A stretch of DNA of 39,347 nt from Ruminococcus sp. (GTDB lineage: Bacteria > Bacillota > Clostridia > Oscillospirales > Ruminococcaceae). The notes under the pieces were generated by a model that was not told the DNA's origin, ran no database searches, and worked only from the letters and a program-made list of their open reading frames with translations. The position numbers were made by a program, and so were the translations under genes. This document shows positions 31,721 to 39,347 of this stretch, in pieces (the first letter of the stretch is position 1; each line of letters begins with the position of its first letter). The stretch is from the NCBI RefSeq assembly GCF_024691275.1, contig NZ_JAILNU010000097.1:1-39347 (forward strand), in the 5' to 3' direction.

Positions 31721-34459
31721 TCAGTTGCTTGCGTAAGTCATACGCTTATTGTTTACAAGTGAGCTTACATTGGAGTTCTGTATCTGGATATCGCCGCTGC
31801 TTGTGCCGATATCCTTAGGATTGCCGGCGTTTACGACCATTGATACCTGAGAATCAATGATAGTGACGTTGCCGTTGCCGAGGGCATCGCCGATGCCTGT
31901 TACCTCATCACCTTCGGAGTCGATAGTGATCTCGGCATTTTTTATCTTAGTATTCATGCTTCCCTTGATAGCACCGATACAGGAGTGCTTTCCTGAACGC
32001 ATTTTCATATTGATAGTACCCTGTTTTATGTAGATACTTCCTTCGCCGTCTTCGAGAACGCCAATACCTACAGCCTGAGCGCCTGTGCAGGACATATTTA
32101 TATCAGCGGACGAGCTTATAGTTGCAATGCCCTTGCAGCTTCCGATACCTGTGACCTTGATGCCTGAGATATTGATATCCAGCGAGCAGTCTTCGCCGAT
32201 GTCTATATTTGCGTCGCCGTTGAAGCTTCCGAGCGCAAGTCCGTTATGGGAGTACATATACAGCTTTATGTTGCCCGAGCGGAGAATGATATCGGAATCA
32301 TCATCGTTAAAGCCGCCGCCGATACACAGGGATTCCACGCTGTTGGAGACTATTTCAAGGTTGCCCGAGAGGTCGATAGTGATATCTCCGTAACCGTGGT
32401 CATAGTCGTTGCCTATGCCGATACCTTCGGAAGCATAGCAGTCTATGGAAAGATTTCCCTTGCCGTTGAGCTCGAACTGAGAGCCCATTGGCACATAGAT
32501 GCCTGAGTAGCTGAGCTTGTTGTTTTTGACAACGTTGAGCACAAGACGAGCGTACTCACCCACTGAGATAGTGGGCTTGCTGTTGCCGCTGATGATATTG
32601 ACATTTTTCAGTGTCAGCTCGCAGCTGTGGTTGTCCATGATGGATATATTCATCTTCACAGGCTTGTCGGGATCACCGACTATAGTGAGCTGGCTCTGAT
32701 AAACGTGGATATCGGTATATTTTTCAAGTGCGAGCTTTAGGATATCAATTTCTGTATCGTTATTAGCGGTATATATCTTCTTTACGCCGTCAGGACGTGT
32801 TTCAAGATTGGTTTTGATAATCTCGTCCTTGATATCATTGGAAATACTGTTGAGGAACAGTGGCTTGGGCTTTGAAGTATAATAGCCCTGAACGAGGTCA
32901 ACGCCAAGACGGATAACAGTTTTGAGCTCCTGAATAGTTTCAACGCCCTCAGCCAGTGATTTGAGCTGATTTTCGTGGCAGAACTCGATAACAGATGTAA
33001 CGAGCTGCTGTTTTTTGAGGTCGTTGTGGATATCGCTTATGAGTGAGCGGTCTATCTTGATATAATCAGGGGAATAATTCAACAGGTTCGAGGTGTTGGA
33101 ATAGCCCGTGCCGTAGTCGTCGATAGCCAGCATAGCGTGAGCGAAACCGCAGCGCTTTTTCAGCGTTTCGATGCCCTTTGCGGTAGCAGCTGATTCCTCG
33201 ACGATCTCGATAACGGTCTTTTCGAGCAGTTCACCGTATGTGAGGTACAGTTCGTTGAAGTCTTCGTCGCTGAGCAGATGATTCGGGAGACAGTTGATAA
33301 ACAGCTTGCGTTTCTCGAATATCTGCTGATTGTCGCTGAGGAGCTTCATTGTATTGAAGAAGGTGAGCTTTTCGATAGCATAGAGGTTATTCTGAGCGTC
33401 ACCGATCTTCAGGATCTGCTTTGGAGTCATTTTTATGTCTCCCGTAGTGCGCATAAGAGCCTCGTAAGCGACGATCTCACCTGTCTGGGTTTCGACGATA
33501 GGCTGGAGATAATAAGTCAGGAGATTTTCCTGAACGATACGTGAAAAGGTCTGTGCATTTCGGTAAGAGTCCTTTTCGCGGACGTAGTTTTCCTCCGAGA
33601 ACCAGTTGATAACGGCTCTCTTATCCGATCTTACCTCAAAGAGAGCGAACTCAGAATAATTCACCAGCATATTGAAGTCCGAGGCTTCCTCGGGATAGGA
33701 AGCGCAGCCTATAGAAAGGCTGATGCGGCTCTTGTCGGAAATATCAATGATCTCGCCGAAGTCATCGGTGAGGACACAGTTCTGTACAGCCTCGTCCATG
33801 CTGTTGAGAATATTGTATATGTTCATCTTGTCGCAGTCGCGGAAGAAGACGCATATCTCATAATTGGACTTTGAACCTATTATGAGGGTATCGCTGGAAA
33901 AGCTTTTGAGAGCTTCTGCAACAGAGGTGATACAGCTGTTGGTATTGTCAACTGTGAGGTATGAGCCCAGCTTGTCGATGCCGTTGATATAGATAGTTGC
34001 AAGGCAAGCCTGCTGAACATCGGGAAGTATCTTTTTGATCTTCTGAGAGAATGAAGGGTAAGACGGGAGCCTTGTAACAGGGTCGTACTCGACGAAAGCC
34101 TGACGGTCGTTGAAGTCGGATATCTGACGGGTGAAGTCCTGAACAAAGCCGAGCCATTCATCGCTGCTCTCATAGATGTTCATTTTTATGAAGCGTGAAA
34201 CGCTTCCGTCGGAAAATTTATAGATGTGCTTCTGCCCCTCCACGGGATTTTTGGAGATCTTTTCGAGGAGGTTAAAGAACTCAAATTCATTTATTCTTTC
34301 ACTCGGGCTGCCGAGCAGATGACAGGCAACCTGATCGAGGTATGCAGCCTTTTCCTTTGCAATGTAGGTGAACGAACCTATATTGCCTACAAACTGCTGA
34401 AAGACCTGCCAGTCATGGCTTAGCGCGGGAGGATTCTGACTAAAATCAAATATACTCAT
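31721..34459 (-). CDS. c-di-GMP phosphodiesterase: PAS-like, degenerate GGDEF, EAL and Gly-Ile-Gly repeat domain
   Basis: A 912-residue soluble protein with no signal peptide or membrane helix. Residues ~20-115 look PAS-like (FVQDFTRQISDFNDRQAFVEYDPVTRLPS leads to the next domain). Residues ~120-285 are a GGDEF domain whose signature has decayed to KSNYE. Residues ~300-535 are an EAL domain with catalytic residues intact: EALMR (333-337), Asn389, Glu421, DDYGTGYSN (447-455), Lys468 and Asp470, and Glu504 in AEGVET, then QGYY. It should therefore hydrolyse c-di-GMP. From about 650 to 895 there are eight to nine repeats of ~27-31 residues with a G-I-G core followed by alternating hydrophobics, likely a beta-helix. 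ATG 34459 follows GGAG at 34467-34470. Own promoter. Confidence 0.93.
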   Translation of the reverse strand: MSIFDFSQNPPALSHDWQVFQQFVGNIGSFTYIAKEKAAYLDQVACHLLGSPSERINEFEFFNLLEKISKNPVEGQKHIYKFSDGSVSRFIKMNIYESSDEWLGFVQDFTRQISDFNDRQAFVEYDPVTRLPSYPSFSQKIKKILPDVQQACLATIYINGIDKLGSYLTVDNTNSCITSVAEALKSFSSDTLIIGSKSNYEICVFFRDCDKMNIYNILNSMDEAVQNCVLTDDFGEIIDISDKSRISLSIGCASYPEEASDFNMLVNYSEFALFEVRSDKRAVINWFSEENYVREKDSYRNAQTFSRIVQENLLTYYLQPIVETQTGEIVAYEALMRTTGDIKMTPKQILKIGDAQNNLYAIEKLTFFNTMKLLSDNQQIFEKRKLFINCLPNHLLSDEDFNELYLTYGELLEKTVIEIVEESAATAKGIETLKKRCGFAHAMLAIDDYGTGYSNTSNLLNYSPDYIKIDRSLISDIHNDLKKQQLVTSVIEFCHENQLKSLAEGVETIQELKTVIRLGVDLVQGYYTSKPKPLFLNSISNDIKDEIIKTNLETRPDGVKKIYTANNDTEIDILKLALEKYTDIHVYQSQLTIVGDPDKPVKMNISIMDNHSCELTLKNVNIISGNSKPTISVGEYARLVLNVVKNNKLSYSGIYVPMGSQFELNGKGNLSIDCYASEGIGIGNDYDHGYGDITIDLSGNLEIVSNSVESLCIGGGFNDDDSDIILRSGNIKLYMYSHNGLALGSFNGDANIDIGEDCSLDINISGIKVTGIGSCKGIATISSSADINMSCTGAQAVGIGVLEDGEGSIYIKQGTINMKMRSGKHSCIGAIKGSMNTKIKNAEITIDSEGDEVTGIGDALGNGNVTIIDSQVSMVVNAGNPKDIGTSSGDIQIQNSNVSSLVNNKRMTYASN

Positions 34460-34484
34460 GATCGCTCCGTTTACAGCATAGATA

Positions 34485-34546
34485 GCGCAAAAAAAGCCTT
34501 GCGCATCGTGTGTGTACCTGCATTTGAACGGTCAGCAGGCGACCGT
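34485..34546 (-). promoter_or_regulatory. Structured 5' leader of the EAL gene
   Basis: The ~105-nt leader can form ACGGTC/GACCGT (34528-34546) or, exclusively with it, CCTGC/GCAGG (34517-34539). A third stem, GCGCAA/TTGCGC (34485-34504), follows nearer the start codon. I see no match to the known c-di-GMP riboswitch cores. The overlap of two alternatives suggests a switch but may be chance. Confidence 0.35.
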
Positions 34547-34571
34547 GATAACGTACATTTTATACATATTA

Positions 34572-34600
34572 ATTATACTACATTCGTGCTGAAAAGTCAA
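34572..34600 (-). promoter_or_regulatory. Promoter of the EAL gene
   Basis: On the minus strand TTGACT (34600-34595), a 17-nt spacer and TATAAT (34577-34572), near-consensus for sigma-A. It directly abuts the T run of the rpoD terminator, so transcription of this gene is independent of the rpoD operon. Confidence 0.85.
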
Positions 34601-34625
34601 TAAAAAAGCCGCCTTTTATGGCGGC
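34601..34625 (-). terminator. Intrinsic terminator after rpoD
   Basis: On the minus strand GCCGCC, loop ATAAAA, GGCGGC followed by TTTTTTA. It lies about 20 nt after the rpoD stop and closes the dgt-dnaG-rpoD operon. Confidence 0.92.
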
Positions 34626-34647
34626 ATGGGAAATAACTGTATCAGTA

Positions 34648-35727
34648 TCAGTCAAGGAAATCCTTGACCTTTTTGCTTCTGCTCGGGTGACGGAGTTTTC
34701 TGAGAGCTTTTGCCTCGATCTGGCGGATACGCTCACGGGTAACGTCAAAACGCTGACCTACTTCTTCGAGGGTACGTGACTTTCCGTCTTCAAGACCGAA
34801 ACGGAGCTTGAGTACCTTTGCTTCACGGTCTGTAAGGGTGGAGAGAACCTCGTTGAGCTGTTCCTTCAGGAGTGTATGTGAAGCTGCTTCGGCAGGAGCA
34901 GGAGCGTCGTCATCGGGAATGAAGTCACCGAGGTGGCTGTCTTCCTCCTCACCGATAGGAGTTTCGAGGGAAACAGGGTCCTGAGCGACACGCATGATCT
35001 CACGAACCTTGTCAACAGGCATACTGAGCTTGTCTGCAATCTCCTCAGGGCTTGGGTCGTGGCCGTTTTCATGGAGAAGCTGGCTGGAGACTTTCTTTAC
35101 CTTTGTTATTGTTTCTACCATATGAACAGGGATACGGATAGTTCTTGCCTGGTCGGCGATAGCACGGGTAATAGCCTGACGGATCCACCATGTAGCGTAT
35201 GTGGAGAACTTGAATCCCTTAGTGTAATCAAACTTTTCAACAGCCTTGATAAGACCGAGGTTGCCTTCCTGGATAAGGTCGAGGAACTGCATACCTCTGC
35301 CGACGTACTTCTTTGCGATAGATACGACAAGTCGGAGGTTAGCTTCGGAGAGACGCTTCTTAGCGTAAGGATCTCCCTTAGCCATTCTCTGTGCGAGCTC
35401 GATCTCTTCCTCTGTAGTAAGGAGCGGCACTCTTCCGATCTCCTTGAGGTAGATCTTAACAGGGTCGTCAATGGCGATACCCTCGGTAGAGAGAGCCATT
35501 TCGAGATCGTCTGTCATATTTGAGTCGAGACCGATTCTGAGGTCTGCATCGAGGTTCATATCCTCAACGATCTCGATATTGAGATTTTCGCAGTTGTCAT
35601 AGAAGGTATTGATCTGATCGACATCGAAATCAAGCTCCTCCAGAGCATCGGTTATCTCCTTGGTAGTGAGCTTGCCGTTGGCTTTGCCCTGTTCGATCAG
35701 AGCTTCAATGGTGTTTTTCTTTTCCAT
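34648..35727 (-). CDS. rpoD: RNA polymerase primary sigma factor
   Basis: Housekeeping sigma-A, 359 residues, the usual Firmicute length. An N-terminal region 1.1 (about 1-80) precedes region 1.2 ([18 protein letters not shown]), region 2 with the diagnostic [20 protein letters not shown] and [20 protein letters not shown], region 3 ([11 protein letters not shown]) and region 4 ([17 protein letters not shown], then [20 protein letters not shown]). GGAGGAT at 35738-35744 serves ATG 35727. It follows dnaG in the conserved macromolecular-synthesis arrangement. Confidence 0.98.
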   Translation of the reverse strand: MEKKNTIEALIEQGKANGKLTTKEITDALEELDFDVDQINTFYDNCENLNIEIVEDMNLDADLRIGLDSNMTDDLEMALSTEGIAIDDPVKIYLKEIGRVPLLTTEEEIELAQRMAKGDPYAKKRLSEANLRLVVSIAKKYVGRGMQFLDLIQEGNLGLIKAVEKFDYTKGFKFSTYATWWIRQAITRAIADQARTIRIPVHMVETITKVKKVSSQLLHENGHDPSPEEIADKLSMPVDKVREIMRVAQDPVSLETPIGEEEDSHLGDFIPDDDAPAPAEAASHTLLKEQLNEVLSTLTDREAKVLKLRFGLEDGKSRTLEEVGQRFDVTRERIRQIEAKALRKLRHPSRSKKVKDFLD

Positions 35728-35743
35728 AATTTTAATAATCCTC

Positions 35744-37480
35744 CTATTTATTCTTTGAACGGAAGAGCTCCAGCAGCTCGTCGTTGCTGAGTTCTCCGTT
35801 TGAAGCAGGTCTGTTGTTCTTCAGCACCTCTGCGCAGTCTGCCACAACATCGCGTGTTACGGCAATATCGCGGTTTCTGGCAGCCATTCCGCTTATTCTT
35901 CCCACTTCATCGGTGGAAAATTCATCTGAAAGCTGAGAAATAGAGAATTTATCGGAATTCCTTAGTCTTTCGAGCAGTGCCGTGTATACTTTTTTGTGGA
36001 AAGCGGTAACAAAGCACTCAGGCGGAGCGAGCTTCTCAACGTCCTCGAACTCCTGAGGGCGCATGAGCAGGTAGCTGATGATGGTTTCCTCGGCACGAGC
36101 CTCCTTTTTATTGGAAACAGCGTCGGGGTTTATGTCGTCGCGTATGTAAGTAGTTTTAGCCTTGATGCTGCGCCATTCGTTATTTTTGGCGCTGCGGCTG
36201 TTCTTGCGGAGCAGGCTGTCAATGTGAGTTTTGAGCACCTGCACGGGTATGTCACACTTCTTAGACGTGCGGGAGATGTAAACCTCTCGCTCCAATGGAG
36301 ATTCTATTCCTGCGAGCACCTTTGATGTGCGTTTTAGCAGCTCCACACGGCCGATATCCGTAGAAAGGTCAAGACCTTCCTCACATTTGTCGAGCATGAA
36401 GTCGTTTGCGTCGTTTGAGCCGTCGAGCAGCATACGAAAGCGGTCGCGTCCGAATTTTTTTATGAATTCATCAGGGTCTTTGGCACCTTCCATATGTATT
36501 ATTTTGGTGCGAAGGCCAACGTCGGCGAAGTGATTGATAGCTTTTTGTGTAGCCTTCTGACCTGCGCCGTCGCTGTCATAGGCTACGATGACCTCCTCGG
36601 CATAATGGCTTATTAGCCGCGCCTGATCGGGAGTTATGGCAGTTCCGAGAGTGGCGATCACGTTGTCGAAGCCTGCCTGATTTACGGCGATAACGTCCAT
36701 ATATCCCTCGCAGAGAATAAGCCTCTTGGCATTTGAATTCTTTGCGAAGTTCATGGAGAACAGATTCGAGCCTTTGTCAAATACGGGAGTTTTTCCCGTA
36801 TTGAGGTATTTTGGTTGAGAGTCGTCAAGAACTCTTCCTCCGAAGCCGATAATATTTCCGCGGAGATCGACGATAGGGAACATAACTCTTTTGCGGAACA
36901 TATCGAATGTACGTCCGTTTTTATGTCCTGCCAGCCACGCATCGGTCATCTCGTCGTCTGAATAGCCCTTTGAGCGCAGCAGATCGGTGAGCTGATTCCA
37001 TGAATCGGAAGCATAGCCGAGTCCGTATTTTTTTATGGTCTGCGGAGAGAGTTTACGGTCTGCAAAGTATTTCAGACCGGTTTTGTCGTTACCTTTGATA
37101 AGGTTGGTATAGTAGAAATTGGCGGCAATACGGTTCATCTCATAGATACGGGTCTTGCGTTTTGCGTAGCCCTCGTCCTTGCTGCCGAAAGACGGAACTT
37201 CCATTCCCGAGCGCTGAGCAAGGAGCTTAACGGCTTCGGGGAAAGTAAGGTTCTCGATCTTCATTACGAAGGTTATAACATCTCCGCCTGCGCCGCATCC
37301 GAAACAGTAGAAGTTCTGAGTATCGGTAAAAATGGTGCAGGAGGGAGTTCTTTCGGAATGGAAAGGACATGAGCAAACGTAATTGCGTCCGCGCCTTGTG
37401 AGATTCACATAGCCGCCCATGACTGTTTCGATTGGATTTGCGTTTCGCAATGCGTAGAGAAATTCATCGTTCTGAGGCAT
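35744..37480 (-). CDS. dnaG: DNA primase
   Basis: Synthesises RNA primers for lagging-strand replication. The 578-residue protein has the N-terminal CHC2 zinc-binding domain (C38, H41, C59, C62 in [11 protein letters not shown] and CFGCGAGGD), the RNA polymerase domain with TOPRIM ([32 protein letters not shown]), and a C-terminal DnaB-interacting helical domain. I choose ATG 37480 over GTG 37492: GGAAGTGAG upstream is correctly spaced only for the ATG, and the protein then starts as in relatives. The gene overlaps or abuts dgt, and is 17 nt upstream of rpoD. Confidence 0.96.
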   Translation of the reverse strand: MPQNDEFLYALRNANPIETVMGGYVNLTRRGRNYVCSCPFHSERTPSCTIFTDTQNFYCFGCGAGGDVITFVMKIENLTFPEAVKLLAQRSGMEVPSFGSKDEGYAKRKTRIYEMNRIAANFYYTNLIKGNDKTGLKYFADRKLSPQTIKKYGLGYASDSWNQLTDLLRSKGYSDDEMTDAWLAGHKNGRTFDMFRKRVMFPIVDLRGNIIGFGGRVLDDSQPKYLNTGKTPVFDKGSNLFSMNFAKNSNAKRLILCEGYMDVIAVNQAGFDNVIATLGTAITPDQARLISHYAEEVIVAYDSDGAGQKATQKAINHFADVGLRTKIIHMEGAKDPDEFIKKFGRDRFRMLLDGSNDANDFMLDKCEEGLDLSTDIGRVELLKRTSKVLAGIESPLEREVYISRTSKKCDIPVQVLKTHIDSLLRKNSRSAKNNEWRSIKAKTTYIRDDINPDAVSNKKEARAEETIISYLLMRPQEFEDVEKLAPPECFVTAFHKKVYTALLERLRNSDKFSISQLSDEFSTDEVGRISGMAARNRDIAVTRDVVADCAEVLKNNRPASNGELSNDELLELFRSKNK

Positions 37481-37488
37481 ACAATCAC

Positions 37489-38484
37489 TCACTTCCAGAA
37501 TTTCGGTACGAATAGGTCGGTATACAGGTCAACGGCGTATTCGTCGCTCATGCCTGAGATATAATCGCATACTGCGCGGTCGGGGTCTGACTGCTTCATG
37601 ATGCTGCGGTACTCATCAGGCAGCCTGCTGCTGTTCTCAATGAAGTAGGAATAGAGCTTTTTTACGAGAAGCTCAGCCTTTGATTCCTCCTGTTTTGCGG
37701 CAGGATTGGTGTATACCTTGTCAAACATGAACTGCTTCAGATCATCGTGAGCTTTGCGAATATCAGGAGCAAAGTCGATATCCACCGCACCGTGCTCTAT
37801 GACCGAGGCGATGAGGGTGGTGATTCTCTGAGTTTTGGTCTTGCCGAGAACTCTTGTACAATCATTTGGCAGATCGCGCGGACTTAATATTCCTGCGCGG
37901 ATAGAGTCCTCGATATCGTGATTTATGTAAGCGATAGTGTCAGCAAGGCGGACGATATTGCCCTCTCTTGTATCAGCTGTCATGTTTGTGTGACAAAGAA
38001 TGCCGTTTCGCACGGCATGGGTAAGATTGAGTCCTGCGCCCTTTTTTTCAAGAACTTCCACGACGCGGACACTTTGTTCATAGTGTTTGAAGCCGTGGGG
38101 ACATATCTCATTGAGCGTTTTTTCGCCGCAGTGACCAAAAGGAGAGTGACCAAGATCGTGACCGAGAGCGATTGCTTCGGTAAGGTCTTCGTTAAGTCGC
38201 ATACCTCTTGATATAGTACGTGCTATCTGCGCGACTTCAAGGGTATGGGTCAGGCGTGTCCTGTAGTGGTCGCCGACGGGGGAAAGGAATACCTGTGTTT
38301 TACGTTTAAGTCTGCGGAAGGAGTTGCAGTGGAGTATGCGGTCGCGGTCGCGCTGGAACTCGGTGCGGTAAGGGCACTTGTCCTCGTAGCGTTCACGTTT
38401 AGTGCCGACATCATCGACACTGGTGCAGGCGTACTTGCTGAGTATGCCTACCTCACTTATTTCGATTTGTTCGCGTACTGTCAT
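37489..38484 (-). CDS. dgt: Deoxyguanosinetriphosphate triphosphohydrolase family protein
   Basis: HD-domain dNTP triphosphohydrolase, which converts a dNTP to the nucleoside and tripolyphosphate and so adjusts dNTP pools. The 331-residue protein has the family's FRRLKRKTQVF segment, HD residues in RTRLTHTLEVAQIA and ALGHDLGHSPFGH (the HD pair), and ADTIAYINHDIEDSI. ATG 38484 is chosen because GGGGGAG lies just upstream; longer in-frame starts read through that site. dgt-dnaG-rpoD is a frequent clostridial operon that links dNTP supply to replication and transcription. True substrate preference is unknown. Confidence 0.93.
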   Translation of the reverse strand: MTVREQIEISEVGILSKYACTSVDDVGTKRERYEDKCPYRTEFQRDRDRILHCNSFRRLKRKTQVFLSPVGDHYRTRLTHTLEVAQIARTISRGMRLNEDLTEAIALGHDLGHSPFGHCGEKTLNEICPHGFKHYEQSVRVVEVLEKKGAGLNLTHAVRNGILCHTNMTADTREGNIVRLADTIAYINHDIEDSIRAGILSPRDLPNDCTRVLGKTKTQRITTLIASVIEHGAVDIDFAPDIRKAHDDLKQFMFDKVYTNPAAKQEESKAELLVKKLYSYFIENSSRLPDEYRSIMKQSDPDRAVCDYISGMSDEYAVDLYTDLFVPKFWK

Positions 38485-38575
38485 ATTATCTCCCCCTTGC
38501 AAAATGATATTTTCAAAACATAGCGTAAAAATCCTTACATATACTTATACTAAAACGATACAAAAAACCCTTTTT

Positions 38576-39217
38576 TTATTCGGAAATTTTTTTGACCGAG
38601 GAAAAATCTTCATAAAGTTCGCCGCAGTCGGTGATATCGACAGCTCCGTTGGTGACTTCGACAAGTTCCTTGCGGAGTGCGTCGAGCCTTTCGGAGAGGA
38701 CGAGTATCTCAAGGGTAACATTGCTGCCAAAGTCCGAATTTACAGTGATAGTCTCATGATTGGGCAGGAGATAGGATATCTTGCCGTACATACCGTAGTC
38801 AGCGGTTATTTTCAGGCGATGACACATACACATATTCATTATATGTGCAGCGTCGCAGGCGAGGGAAGCTGCATGGGAGTAAGCCCTTACAAGTCCGCCG
38901 CCGCCGAGGAGTATGCCGCCGAAATATCGCGTCACGACGACGCATACATCGGTAAGTCCGCGCTTTTTCAGAACATCGAGCACCGGGACACCTGCTGTGC
39001 CCTGAGGCTCTCCGTCGTCGGAATATCGGGAAATATTATCTTCACGGAGTATATAAGCGTAAACATTATGCTTAGCCTTGCGGTGTTCGGCTTTGATAGA
39101 ATTTATAAAAGCGACCGCTTCGTCGTTGGTTTTGACGGGAGCGATATAACCGATGAATTCGGAGCGCTTTTCTATGAAAGAAGCCTTTGAATTGGCAGAA
39201 ATAGTAAAATAGTTCAT
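38576..39217 (-). CDS. YigZ/IMPACT family protein
   Basis: A 213-residue member of the UPF0029/IMPACT family. The N-terminal domain contains the hallmark SRYSDDGEPQGTAGVPVLD region and VVTRYFGGILLGGGGLVRAYSHAA (in two parts), and the C-terminal ferredoxin-like domain follows (about 140-205). Family members may bind nucleic acid or act in translation; function is unsettled. AAGG lies before ATG 39217. It is 92 nt upstream of dgt, with an AT-rich gap that could hold the dgt promoter. Nothing odd in length or frame. Confidence 0.92.
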   Translation of the reverse strand: MNYFTISANSKASFIEKRSEFIGYIAPVKTNDEAVAFINSIKAEHRKAKHNVYAYILREDNISRYSDDGEPQGTAGVPVLDVLKKRGLTDVCVVVTRYFGGILLGGGGLVRAYSHAASLACDAAHIMNMCMCHRLKITADYGMYGKISYLLPNHETITVNSDFGSNVTLEILVLSERLDALRKELVEVTNGAVDITDCGELYEDFSSVKKISE

Positions 39218-39240
39218 AATAAATTAACCTTATTGACGAA

Positions 39241-39263
39241 AAGCCCCGTCAATGACGGGGCTT
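39241..39263 (-). terminator. Intrinsic terminator after rpmE
   Basis: On the minus strand AAGCCCCGTC, loop ATT, GACGGGGCTT followed by TTCG; a perfect 10-bp GC-rich stem just after the L31 stop codon. Confidence 0.9.
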
Positions 39264-39268
39264 GTGAC

Positions 39269-39347
39269 TTACTTGTCCATATTGAAACGCTTCTTGAATC
39301 TGTCAACGCGTCCGCCTGTATCAACAAGCTTCTGCTTACCAGTATAG
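39269..39347 (-). CDS. rpmE: 50S ribosomal protein L31, C-terminal part
   Basis: The window edge cuts this gene; only the last 25 codons and the stop (TTA on the plus strand at 39269-39271) are present. They read YTGKQKLVDTGGRVDRFKKR then FNMDK, the characteristic C-terminus of L31. L31 sits at the subunit bridge of the 50S. The following terminator shows it is the last gene of its transcript. Whether it is the zinc-binding or zinc-free form depends on cysteines outside the window. Confidence 0.93.
   Translation of the reverse strand, partial: YTGKQKLVDTGGRVDRFKKRFNMDK

Noticed and set aside
31721..34570. c-di-GMP riboswitch in the leader of the EAL gene
   Set aside because: No GEMM-I or class II core motif is visible; only generic stems are present.
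38485..38575. Promoter for the dgt-dnaG-rpoD operon
   Set aside because: The AT-rich gap has TTGTAT and TATATG-like boxes on the minus strand, but spacing is poor, so I could not place a promoter with confidence.

Overview
The window reads as a chromosomal segment of a low-to-moderate GC Firmicute, most likely a Ruminococcus-type member of the Oscillospiraceae. Supporting signs are the gene orders infC-rpmI-rplT, plsX-rnc-(radical SAM)-smc-ftsY and dgt-dnaG-rpoD, the frequent TTG/GTG starts with GGAGG-type ribosome binding sites, folate-dependent TrmFO, and the clostridial CD1247-type acidic protein. I see no prophage, insertion sequence, CRISPR array, tRNA or rRNA.

Positions 1-27630 are almost entirely plus strand. 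First comes infC-rpmI-rplT (translation), closed by a strong terminator near 1206-1240. A long tightly packed run follows: SpoU-type RNA methyltransferase, dCMP-deaminase-like protein, dprA, topA, trmFO, plsX, rnc, a radical SAM protein, smc, ftsY, rdgB, a YhbY-family protein, a flavoprotein, a nadD-yqeK fusion, an LCP-family protein, rsfS, a small membrane protein and leuS. A second transcription block starts at a strong promoter upstream of rpsU (too short for ordinary ORF filters) and continues with a YqeG-like HAD phosphatase, aroQ and a Xaa-Pro peptidase. efp has its own promoter and is followed by the acidic zinc-ribbon protein. An ECF sigma factor, its anti-sigma factor and a small membrane protein form a self-contained module with a visible candidate autoregulatory promoter.

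A symmetric terminator near 27639-27671 marks the strand switch. From there to the end everything is on the minus strand: a glyoxalase-like protein, an ANTAR regulator, a glutamine-synthetase-like protein, an intergenic repeat cluster, a SUKH/SMI1 protein, ychF, a large EAL protein, and the dgt-dnaG-rpoD replication/transcription cluster, then a YigZ protein and the 3' end of rpmE (L31).

The accessory interest sits in the minus-strand half. (1) The glutamine-synthetase-like protein keeps the overall type I fold sequence but has lost most catalytic metal ligands and the flap glutamate; it is adjacent to an ANTAR antiterminator whose receiver lacks the phospho-aspartate. The pair looks like a phosphorylation-independent nitrogen-sensing switch built from a dead enzyme (inference). 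(2) A 912-residue c-di-GMP phosphodiesterase with an intact EAL domain carries eight to nine tandem ~29-residue Gly-Ile-Gly repeats, predicted to form a beta-helix, without any signal peptide or membrane segment. (3) A seven-copy heptanucleotide array and three hairpin units lie upstream of the GS-like gene. On the plus strand the notable points are an AUU start on infC, an FtsY whose acidic domain is C-terminal and capped by a basic-aromatic peptide, a LeuRS with altered KMSKS and editing motifs, and the NadD-YqeK fusion.
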